In this document: positions 11,862 to 23,800 of the stretch, in pieces
Numbering within the stretch: the stretch's first letter is position 1
Layout: each line of letters begins with the position of its first letter
Source of the DNA: Juglans regia
Taxonomy: Eukaryota; Streptophyta; Magnoliopsida; Fagales; Juglandaceae
Length of the DNA: 64,000 nucleotides
Direction of reading: 5' to 3'
NCBI RefSeq assembly: GCF_001411555.2
Contig: NC_049911.1
Coordinates: 3,782,001 to 3,846,000, forward strand
Notes under the pieces: generated by a model
Database searches by the model: none
Told to the model about the DNA's origin: nothing
What the model saw: the letters and a program-made list of their open reading frames with translations, nothing else
Program-made: the position numbers and the translations under genes

Positions 11862-14800
11862 CTAGAATTCAATGTTTTGTATCTCTTCCAAAGCTCGCCC
11901 CTTTGTCTCTGGTACCAGTTTTGCAATGAACAGAACAGTAAAACCACAAACACCGGAGAATAAGAAAAATGTTCCTGATTCATCATGCCAAAAAAAGAAA
12001 AAACATTCATGTCAAATACAAAGCTGCAAAATGAAAACTGGACATGTTAAAGTGCTGCAGAAATAGTAGTTGCATGCCTGCTGTACTCCATTCAATCATG
12101 AAATTGAAACTGTAGGTAACAATCCAAGAACCGGACCATTTCACTAAACTCACAAGGCTTCCAGCCGAACCCTTGACGTTTATAGGGAATATCTGAGATG
12201 GATTTCAAATGTATAACTGAATTAAAGCTAAAAAAAAGCTGCTTTTGTTCTGTGCAAAAGTACTAATATTGACTCCGTAAAAAGGATTTAAGATCAGTTC
12301 AATGAGCTGCATACCTCTGACACTATAACCCATGGTAATCCCCCCATGCCAATTACGTAAGACATACTATAACCCTGCAAAGGATTTGAAGTTTTGAAGC
12401 AATAGAAATTGCATGGATTGCCATGTTTTTTAGATCAAAGCTTAGTACAGAATGAAGAACAAACAGTACTAAGCTAATTCCATCCAAAAACAGCTCAAAA
12501 CTCAACTCAAAAACCTGTAGTTCTTTTCTTGAGATGGAAAAAATGTCTCACGACAGATTCATCAGTTTTTTTTAGTAGAACAATTAGTCATCAATGTGTG
12601 AGTCAATTTATAAGTCTCTAGGTATTTTATCGAAAGACTTGCATGAGAAGAAGGAAAGTATTACCACAATCCCAACTAGCACCAAGATGGGAGTTAGCTC
12701 CTTCAACCGGGAGAGGTTCTGCTTACAACAAACACTTCGAAACAATTATCATTAATATTTCATACACGGGCATGCAGAATGTAAGTAAATCCTGAAATAA
12801 AAGCTCTGGGATTTGGTTTTGAAAGAAACCTGAAAGCAGAATGACAACCCTATGAGGAAGGAACCCAAGCACATGCCAGCAGCAGATATCTGCAGGAAAT
12901 CATTGGTAGTGTTAATGCTAAAAATCGCACAACAGTCTGGAAGTGGAAAAAGAGTCATTCCTGGCCGGCTATGATGATTTGAGCCTCGATCGGTGTAGTC
13001 TAAAGCCTCCGGCATGATTCGGTGCAGTTGTGCGTACATCCATGGCAGTGAATGGAAAATAAATACTGAGAATGTAAAAATAGATGTACACACAAATTTA
13101 AGTGGTTCGACATAAAATCACAGTCCACGGGATTTTTGGAGATGGAATATCCACTATAATAAGCTTATTACAATCCTTCATCGCCTCTCATTTCTCACTG
13201 TACCATGGAAATCTCGTATATATTTGTTGGAGAATATTTTCTCGTTGGAGCCCTTTTCGAGAGGTTGAAGAAGTTGGAGAAGAAGTCGAAGTTGGAGAAG
13301 AAGTCGAAGTCGAAGAAGTCCAAAAAAATCCCCCAGAAATCGTCTGGCCATTTTTTTTTATATGTCTCCTCTTTTCACATGCCTCTAGGAACTGGTGAGG
13401 ATTTGCCGCCTTTCCGTTACGTGTTTGACATATTCCTTTCCTTTCCGTTTTCTTTCCTTCCTCTCTTATCCTGACACCCTATTTTCCCTTGTCCCCTCCT
13501 TGTCTCTCATTCCTCTCTCTTCTTTCGTCTTTTGATAGTGGGACCTCCCCCATTGGGTTAGGCCTAGTGAGTTTACTTTTGGTCTAGTATATTTTATCTC
13601 TTCCAATTGCCCGCAGTCTTAAGGGTCATTTGTTCAAAAAAAGACAATGAGAATCTTTAAATATAAAATATGCAGTCGAAATGATCCCCGAATTCCGTAG
13701 AGAAGTAAACTCTAGGAGCGGGGGTTGTCCGTTTGACTTGCATTAAGCGACAAAGATTTCCTGGCATGGAGTTAGGCGGGAGATGTACTCGACTGCGTAA
13801 AATGCGAGCACGGAGCTCTGATGTGATGGGAGATGCACTCAACCAAGTAAATGGCGAGCACAGAGCTTGGTGTGGCGAGAGGTATACTCGACGGCATAAT
13901 ATGCACGAGGGTGGTTGGGCAATCAAGTGACTTGCCCGCCTACTCGAGCACCTGGGAGGCCAGGCGATCCCTAACCTTTCTTGCCTGTGTAACTTGAAAA
14001 TGGTGGTAAACTGAGCAGCCGAAATGCTGGACCTGCCTCTTTGTCATGATGGAGACCGAGCAGTTCGTAAAACTAGACTCACCCGTCGTTATCGAAAAGT
14101 GCATATTTATACAACGTTTTTGTTTTCGATGATATTGGTGATTTTCCTTTTCCATCATAAATTGCTGTTAATGTTTCCATTTTATTGTCAATGTTGGAGT
14201 TTGTACGTGGTAGCCCACACAAAGTGGTCAGGAAGCTTCTCGACCCTTTGGATCCACCTTAGGCGGTTGCCGAGTCTGTCGACTCGTTCCCGAATGTATC
14301 CTGCGCAAGGCAGTTGTGGAGCTCGGATGCTCGTTAACTCCGAACGCTTGTTCCTAAAGGAAACCCACTCGCAGCGGTTATTGCACGAGTGCGCATGCCT
14401 GGCATTCGCTGAGGGAAGAGATGAGGCAAGCCCATGGAGACACGATGTTTGGCTACCCTGGTCTTCTCATCGACCTTGTAGATTGAGGAAAGGGATGAGG
14501 CAAGCCCGTGGAGACACAATGCTTGGCTCCCCTAATCTTCTCGTCAACCTCGAGGGAAGGGACGAGACACGGTGCTTGGCTGCCCTGGTCTTCTCGTCAA
14601 CCTCATAGACTGAGGGAATGGATGAGGCAAGCCCATGGAGACACAGTGTTTGTCTACCCTGGTATTCTCGTCAACCTCGTAGACTGAGGGAATGGATGAG
14701 GCAAGCCCATGGAGACACAGTGTTTGGCTACCCTGGTATTCTCGTCAACCTCGCAAACTGAGGGAATGAATGAGGAAAGCCCGTGGAGACACAATGCTTG

Positions 14801-17800
14801 GCTCTCCTGGTCTTCTCGTCGACTTCGTAGGCTGAGGGAAGGGATAAGGCAAGTCCATGGAGACATAGTGCTTGGCTCCACTGGTCTTCTCGTCGACCTC
14901 GTAGGCTGAGAGAATGGATGAGGCAAGTCATGGAGACACGGTGCTTGGCTCTCCTAGTCTTCTCGTTGACCTCGTAGATTGAGGGAATGGATGAGGCAAG
15001 CCCGTAAAGACACAGTGCTTGGCTCTCCTAGTCTTCTCTTCGACCTCGTAGAATGAGGGAAGGGATGAGGCAATCCCATGGAGACACGGTGCTTCACTCC
15101 CCTGGTCCTCTCGTCGCCAGAAGTTCAGAAGTTGGAGCAAACAGTTGGGGCGCTTGGCCGAGCTACGGAAGTCAAACTGGTTAGCGCAGACAATTTTCAA
15201 TCACAAGTGTAAGGTTTGCGCACCTAAATTATCCTATCAGAGCATGACAATGGTTTAAGGCATCTAGGCAAGAGGTCCGGGGTGCCCGCACGCACGTTAT
15301 GCCAAGAAAATCATTTCTGATGAAGAAGAAAAAGGACACCAGCAGTCCGCATGGTGGTCGTCGGCACCCTTGTCATGCCACGGTTGGACTAGGCCAAGGA
15401 TTTCGGCCATGCGCAGTCCCATGCACATGGTTGGTGTGGCGAGGCAAGCCGACAGAAGGCGCTGATGGTCTTGGTAGTGATTGCAGGCGGGAGATTAGGC
15501 TCACGGCAGTTGCAAACTGCCATGGGAGGGGGTCGTGCATCGTCCATGGCACTGTGGCCACGTTTTCTTGCCGCAGGTCTAGGAACTCCGACAACGCCCT
15601 GGAGGGACAGAGGACGCCGGCAGTCCACATGGTGGCTGCCGACACTGCTGCTATGCCACGGTCGGACCCGACAGAAGACGCTAGTGGTCCTAGTAGTGAT
15701 CTCCAGCTAGAGCTCGAGCCCACGGCAGTTGCAAACTGCCATGGGAGGGGGGCCGTTCATCGTGCATGGCATTGTGCGTGTCATGCACGGTGCAGACGTG
15801 CATAGTGTCACATGGCACTTGCCCGCAATGTACAAGCATGCATTTAATGTATTTTTGTGCACAATATTTATATTGTACACTTGAATACACAGTGCACTAA
15901 AATTGCCAAGAGCCAAAAGCACTCATAGTCAAAGTGGCCGAGGAGTTTGGGCTCCCGGCCTTACATATTGGGTGTATAAAAGGTCCTCGAGAGAAGTGTA
16001 CTTAATTACCTGGGCAAGGAAAAATTTACTCACCCCTTTTCTATAGCATTGTTTCCCATAAAAATAAAAGTGGAAAGGCCAAGAATACTTATCTAGTAGA
16101 ATTTCATCTACTGCTTTCGGGATTATTCAGCATGCGGAAAATCATCATTCTCCTGCTTTCGGTGTAAAAAGTAACTCGGTCCCACAGACGACGCCGACTG
16201 TTAATGCCAAAAATTGTACAACAGTTTGAAAGGAAAGAAAGAGTCATTCCCAGCCCACTATTAGGATCTGGGCCTCGATTGGTCTGGTTTGGAGCCCCCG
16301 GCGTGGTCGGGTGCGGCTATGCGTACGTCCATGGCAATGAATGAAAAATAAATAGTAAGAATGTAAAAGAGAGGAAAACACACAGATTTACATGGTTCGG
16401 CATAAAGCCAACGTCCACGGGATTTTTGGAAAGGGAATATTTATTATAATAAGTTTATTTATAGTCTCTCATTGCCTCTCATTTTTCATTGTACAATGGA
16501 GATCTCGTATATGTTTGCTGGTGAATATGTTCTCGCTAGAGCCCATTTTAAGAAGTTGAAGAAGCTGGAGAAGAAGTAGAAGTCGAAGAAGTCCAAAAAA
16601 ATCTCCAGAAATCGTCTGGCCGTTTCTTTTTATCTATCTCCTCTTTTTGCGTGCCCTTAGGGAGTGATGAGGATTGGCCGTCTTTCACTTGCGTGTCTGA
16701 CATCTTCCTTTCCTTTCCGTTTTCTTTCCTTCCCCTCTTATCCTGACGAGTGACGAGTGATGCTAGACACAAGCCCCAAATGTAACAGCCTTGTACAAGC
16801 CTTTTGTAAAAATATGGGTCCCATCAAGAAAAATTGAGTTTTTCACACTTTTTCATAGTGGGGTCTACTTTTTTATAAAGGGCTTGTGCAAGACTTGTGC
16901 ATTTGGGGCTTGTATATATCATTTCTCTATCTTGATATCCTCATTTCCCTTGTCTCTTCATTGTCTCTCATTCCTCTCTCTTATTTTATCTTATAATGGT
17001 GGGACCTCCCCCTTAGACCTAGTGCCTAGTAGGTTTATTTTGAGCCTGATATATTTTATCCATTCCAAGTAGCTAGGCTTTATTATTTATTTATTGCCTT
17101 CACCTTATAATTGATGAACTAAATTAACCAGAGACAAAAAAGTTGATGATTCTTTGCCATCCTTAATTAATTTAAATTACCATGAGAAGGGGTCGTCGTC
17201 CTGATTTATCTACCAATATTACACCCATTGCAGCAGCTGGAATCTGCAAAACAAAATAATTAATGTTTTCTATGCCGTTTCAAACCATTTTTCGTTAAAA
17301 AAACTAATAAATAAATAAATATTTAAAAAAAAAAAAAGAGGCGTGCAGCCACAGTTATATCGAGCCAAGTACCTGGACAATAGCCACTGACATAGTCCCG
17401 ATACTAGTTGAAAAGCCTGCCATAAGCCATTCCTCAACATCATATTTCTTCTTCATTTTTAATATTCTCATTATTTATATCAATGAATTTTTAAAGCCTT
17501 TAAATTTACCAGCTTCTGCAAATATAGAGCTTGTATAATAACCGAAGGCGCTGGTCCCTCCTAATGGTTGTAGCAGCAACAACCCAACTCCAACCTATAC
17601 CAATTAAAATTAAGAATTTTATTTATTTCAGAACATAATATCTCCAAAATAAAGTTTAAGAACTAATATGCCTCACGTCAGATTCTAAAGTTATTTTGTT
17701 ATATCAGCTCTATGAACTTTACTTTTTTATAAAATATTTGTGAACTTGTCACTTTTCTAAATAGAATGCAGAGAAAAGGATATACTAGCCAAGAAAATCA

Positions 17801-20800
17801 AAGGAGCCAGCCACAATGATTGAGGCTTACCACGAGTGAATGAGCATATTTCCGCTGGAACAACTCTAGAATTCTAGTTTTTGAGTGCTGTTGAATGGTT
17901 TCTGTATAATCCTGTGCAGAAGCAGAGCATATCTTAATTCAGAAATGGTACCAAAATAAGAAAAAAGTCTCCTCTGGTCAAGGTTAGGAAAGATAAAATG
18001 TCATAAAACACAAGATAGGAAAGGCTACTCTGATGTCAGCAGCTTCTTGGGAGATATCAGCATCTTTCCCCCTTAGTTTCTGCAGATCTGCTTCAAGATC
18101 TCTACCAACTTTTGCCTGCAGAAAACTTGTGCTCATCATTTCACATTCTAATGAATGCTCACTTTTTTCTTTGAAGAATATGCCTCAAGGAAATCAAGAT
18201 GAAGCATAAATGGACAAGATAAAGCACTTCCAACAAGATACTTGGACTCACCAGCCATCTAGGGGACTCTGGAAGGAAGATCAATCCCACTAACTGTACT
18301 AAACATGGAATAGCACCTGAAAATAAACTCAATTCCAATTTAACTTGTTCTTTTTAAAGAACATTATGTTCAGATCAAAGTACTGAAGGACCAAGAAACA
18401 AGTTATAAGTTACCAATTACAGCCAAGATACGCCAGTTAATGACATTTCCAAGGAAATACATCAGTGAAAAGCCGAAACATGTAATCAACTGCACACAAA
18501 TGACATAGAACAGATATGTAAACAATGAGTTGGCTACTTTCAAACCATAATGATTAACACTCCCTTTACCTCAGTAGCTGATGTAAATCCTCCCCTAAGA
18601 TTTTTAGGGGTTATTTCTGCAATGTATACAGGTACCTGTTTGGCAATAAGAATTTGTCACTGTTTTTTTTCTTTTTTTTCTTTTTTGTATTTGAAGTTGG
18701 TAAATTGATTAGCATATATAATATGTTAATCTAAAAGATTACCACATAGAAATAGATCCCTATGGCAAACCCCAGTAACAGTCTTCCAAGATCCAACCAC
18801 AAAGCATTCTGCATCAAAGCATTGAACTCTATGATCAATGATTGAAACCCAGAAGAGAAAATGTTGGCCATCAAATGCAGCAAAATTTAGTGGCATCAAA
18901 GAGCGAAAACAAAAAAAAAAAACCTTGGCAAATGCTATGGCCATCCAACCTACCAAGCTGAATATTCCAGAAAACCACATTGCCTGAATAATAATATCAT
19001 CAGCAAGAGTTGGAACGTATTGGCAAAAGAAAAAAGATAAAGTAAGGCCAAAAACAGAGAAAAGTGAAGAGAAACTTACAACCCTCCTCCCATATGTATC
19101 AGCTATCCTTGCATTTACTAATGCACCTATCACTCCTCCAAGAGACAACATCGAACCAAAAACAGAAAACTGCAAGGGAAGAAAAATGTACAAAAGAAAT
19201 CATAGGCAACAGAGTAAGTTCTACTTAAACAGATATAACGTAACATTTTATTCCTCTCTAGTTTGTCAAAACGAAAACGCCCAGATCAAGCCACTGAGCG
19301 CGGGGAGGACCAAGGGGTGACCACCCTTTTTTTTTTTTTTTTTTTTAATGTTTTCGTTTTTTTAAAATAACTTTTTTTTGTTTGGATCTTGTTTTTTTTT
19401 TTTTTTTCTCAGCAAGATAGATTCATTCATTACATAAATAACTGTTCTTACAAGATTAAAACTGAAGCTGTACATCATCAACTAGAAATAAAAGGAGGGT
19501 CTTTTCCACTACGGAAATCCAACATGCAAGAAGGTAAAAAAGAAATGGGTATGCATCCATATAAGTTCTTGGAAGCTGCCCACTGCGCAATGGAATGCGC
19601 GCATCGATTCTGGTCTCGATGTATATTTCTAGTGTGCCAACTGTCGAATGTATTCAGCAAATGTTTGATGTCGTTGACTACAGGTTGTATTACCCAATCT
19701 GTCACTCTATCCGGATCATTTACTCCTTGCAAAACCACTAGTGAATCCCCTGCAATGACTAGCTTTTTTATATTGTTTCGTCTTGCCTCCTCTAGTCCAA
19801 TGTTCATTGCAGTAGCTTCTCCTAGATTAGGGTTTTGGCTATCAATATGCTTTGTAATGACAAAGATTGGGTTGCCCTCTTCAGATCTGCATATTGCTGC
19901 TGCTATACTACCTGTTTGTCTAACTGCTACATCAAAGAATAGAGTGTAATGCCCGTTTGGTGTAGCTTTCCAGCCATGGCTGTCATTTACTTTTTTAATG
20001 TCCCACGCATTACAGTGTTCTTTATAGGTTCTCAAAGTATCAGAAATAAAATTATCAAGATTTGGAATTAAAGACTCATGAACAATTTTATTTCTTAAAA
20101 ACCAAATACTGTCCATAGCATTGATAGCAAAGATTTGAAAATCTTGCTCTTCTCGGTCCAAAATGTTTAGCTTATCAGTGGGGGAAATGATGCATTCTAT
20201 CCAATTTCTAATGTCATGGTTAACAAAGCATGCAATATCCAATGGCCATGGTGATTGCCTCCAAAGAATTCTGGTGAAAGGATAAGTGAAGAACAAATGA
20301 GCTTGAGTCTCTTCTTCATTATTGCATATTGGACACTGAGCTTCCTCCTCAGTTAATGGTGCAAACCTTTTCACCAAGGATTTTGTTGGAATAATGTTAT
20401 TCAAAATTTTCCAGCAAAGCAGTTTCAGTCTATCTTGAATTTTAATCTTCCAAAGAGTTTTCCAAATGTTTTCTTGAACCTGAGGTGGATTGGAGTTCAT
20501 TGTGATGGCAGCATAAGCAGATTTTACCGAGAAATTTCCAGAAGAATGGTGCATCCATCTTAGTTTATCCTCATGTCTATGAAAATTTGTTTGAGCTAGA
20601 GGAATTTTCAAGATTTCAATCACAGTATCAGGATGGAAAAGGGCTTGTAACAGAATAATGTTCCATCTTCTAGGTTCCTCCATAGTAAGTTCAGAGACAA
20701 CTAGGGTCCTATCTAAGGTGATTGAATTGTTCTTTGGTATAGGCTTGAAGTTCAGCTGAGTTGGGATCCATGGATCAAACCAGACATTTGTGCTTATGCC

Positions 20801-23800
20801 ATTATTGATCTGATAACACACACTCTGTTTCAAGAAATCTCTTTGCTTTAAAATACAATTCCAGATCCAAGAATCTGTAGCTTTTGGAAGTGTATCAAAG
20901 AAGTTTGAGTTTTCTAGGTATTTTCCAGATAAAACAGATTTCCAGGTGGCTTTGCTTTCATTTAAAATGTTCCAACCAATTTTACACAAGAGGGCTTGAT
21001 TGAAATCAGAGATCAGCCTTAAGCCAAGGCCTCCAATGGATTTGGGTTTGCATATTGACTTCCAAGATTTGGGTGTGAAATTTTTTGATTTTTCTTTTGG
21101 AAATCCCCACCAAAATTTTGAGAAAGCTTTGTCAATATTTTTTGTGACAGATTTTGGGATCAAGAGAGTGGACATGACATAAGAAGGGATTGAGCTAGCA
21201 ACAGATCGAATCAAAGTTGTTCTACTGGCTTGAGAGAGAACTTTTGCCTTTCATCCTGCAAGTTTTTCAAAAATTTTTTCTTGTAGATCTCCAAAGTGAA
21301 TTTTTTTTTAGGCCTTAAAAGAGAGAGGAAGTCCCAGGTATTTTAATTTTGAAGAGTCATTTGAATAACCAAAGAGATTCCTAACCTCTATTTTCTTTTG
21401 AGGATGAGTATTCCTGCTGAATTGAATGGATGATTTGCTAGAATGTACTTTTTGACCCGACCAAGAAGAGTATTTTTCCAAACAATTTTTAAACATTTGA
21501 GCATTCTGTTGAGTGGCTTTACCAAAGATAATTAGATCATCAGCAAAGAGCAAGTGAGAAATTGGCGGGCTATTTCTGCAAATTTTTACCCCTTTTAGAA
21601 GACCTAAGTTTTCTTCCCTAGTGATAAGTCTCGTTAAGACTTCTGTACCTAAGATGAACAGAAATGGGGAAAGAGGGTCTCCTTGCCTAAGCCCTCGGGA
21701 AGGATGGAAGTAACCACAGGGGTTCCCATTGCTAATCACTGAGTAAGAAACAGTGGTAATACACTCTTTTATCCAATTAATCCAAATCCTATTGAAACCT
21801 AACACTGTCATAATGTTCAAAATGAAATTCCGTTCCATCATATCAAAGGCCTTCTCCATGTCTATCTTGACTGCCATAATACCTTCCCTCCCTCTTTTCT
21901 TTTTAAGATGATGGAAGATCTCTTGGGCAAAAATAGTATTTTCTTGAATGACTCTACCCGGGACAAAAGCTGTTTGATGGGGAGAGATAATTCTCGGAAG
22001 AATCTTCTTAAGCCTATTTGCAAGTATCTTTGCTACAATTTTGTAGCAAACATTTGAGAGGCTGATTGGTCTGTATTGATGAACAGTGTTTGGACAGTTT
22101 GTTTTTGGGATGAGGGCAATGTGGGTGTGATTCAATTCTTTTAGCAGCTTACCATGAATGAAGAAATTTTTTATGGCCACTATGAAATCAATTTTTATGG
22201 TGTCCTAGAAATGCTTGTAAAACAAACCAGTGAAACCATCAAGTCCAGGAGCTTTTGTTGAAGGTGTTTGTTTAATGGCACTAATGATTTCATCATCAGT
22301 AGGAATTTCACAAAGAAAATTATTTTCCATACTTGAGATCTTGTCAGGAAACAAACCTTCTAAGTCCATGTTTGGATTGGGATTGGAGGAAGTATAAATG
22401 CATTTGAAATGATCCAGAAAGGTGTTATGGATGACATTTTGATCATTCCCAGCTTTAAACTCTCAATTGAATTAGCTCTTCTTTTTATTGTTGTAGACAA
22501 GTGGAAGAATTTTGTGTTTAGATCAGTCGTTGTCAACCATTGAATTCTTGACTTTTGTCTCCAAAGGATTTCCTCTCTTTTGAGCTGCTCATCAAGGAGA
22601 GCCTTGATCTCAGCTTCAGATTCCATGACTTGAGAGGTAAGATCATTGCTTTGAATGTTTGAAAGAGTATTTTTCAAATTCTTTATGGAATTCTGAATGC
22701 TGCCAAAATGATTTTTATTCCAAGTTTTTAAAGCTTTTTTTACCTCTTTCAGTTTTCTGGATAAAATAAAACCAGGTGTTCCAATATGAGAGGTACTCCA
22801 AGCTCTTTGGACCACCATCTGACAGGTTGGGTCCCTTATCCAAAATTCTTCAAATTTGAAGGGATATCTATGGTGATTGCTTCCTATGGTGTCCAAAATA
22901 ATTGGAGAATGATCATAAGAGCTAATGGGAAGGTGTTTAAGAGTGGCATCTGGAAACAGGTTGAGCCAAGAAGAATTAGCAATCCCTCTATCAAGTCTTT
23001 CTCTAATGTTCCTAATCCCTTGTCTGTTGTTGGTCCAAGTGTATTTTGGTCCATGAAACCCAATATCAACCATCCCATTAACATCCATGTAGGCTCTAAG
23101 TCCATTGAAGTTAGAAGAGCAAGCAAAAGGTCGACCTCCCTGTTTTTCAGATTGGTTGAGGACTTCATTAAAATCACCAATGCTAAGAACAGGGCCATTA
23201 AAGCTGTTTGTAATTCTCTCAAGATTGTTCCAAAAATTTCCTTTTTTACTATAATTTGCAGGACAATAAACAAGATTTAACAGCCACGGGGAGTGAACAG
23301 GATTCGAGTACACAAACATAGTCATTACATTACTATTCATGTAAACAGGTTCTACATCCATACCATTTTTCCACATACACAAAAGTCCACCCCATTTACT
23401 GTCTGGTGGGATATTCACATACAAGTTGAAACCTAATCTATTCACAATAATATTAGTATTCACAGTGTTCAAAATTGTCTCCGAAAGGAAGACGATATCA
23501 GGTTTTAGAGACCTGATATTTGCCCTCAAACTTCTAATTGCACGGGGACGGGCAAGACCCCTGCAATTCCAACTCATAATCCTCATTTTTCATCTGGTGG
23601 CAGTATTGGCCCTGCCACATTGGCTTCAGAATCCAATGAAAATAAGTTCAAAGTTTTGGTCTGAGACACGTTACCCAAATGTCGTGACTCCCTTTGATAT
23701 GGAGAAAATCTTGACTTTTTTGTTTGCTTTTCCAAGATGCTGCGATTTTTTCCTTTTGCATACTGGAAGAACTTTGCAATCGGGGTCCTTTCCATTTCCT

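Larger units (their letters stand above)
12910..17067 (-). mobile_element. Non-autonomous LTR retrotransposon (LARD-like) in ERD6-like intron 13
   Basis: Two direct LTRs flank 2.6 kb with no gag or pol that I can recognise. Each LTR runs TGTTAATGC...TTCCA on the plus strand. The sequence next to the right LTR (16178-16198), read on the minus strand, is GTCGGCGTCGTCTGTGGGAC. It resembles the GGCGCCGTCTGTGGGA primer-site context of some gypsy elements, so the element reads on the minus strand, like the host gene. Flanks GGTAG (12905-12909) and AGTAG (17068-17072) look like a 5-bp duplication with one mismatch. The internal region holds a 74-bp tandem repeat and a GC-rich duplicated block. It must be mobilised in trans, if at all. 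Confidence 0.8.

Noticed and set aside
14400..15118. CRISPR-like array (regular repeats)
   Set aside because: Units are contiguous without variable spacers, the genome is a plant's, and the array lies inside an LTR element.
14024..15200. Several open frames of 60-190 codons on both strands
   Set aside because: They arise from the 74-bp tandem repeat (not a multiple of three) and the GC-rich duplicated block. No recognisable domain.
19329..19407. Target-site duplication of the LINE
   Set aside because: Two long T runs near the 3' end and AT-rich 5' flank gave no convincing matching pair, so none is claimed.
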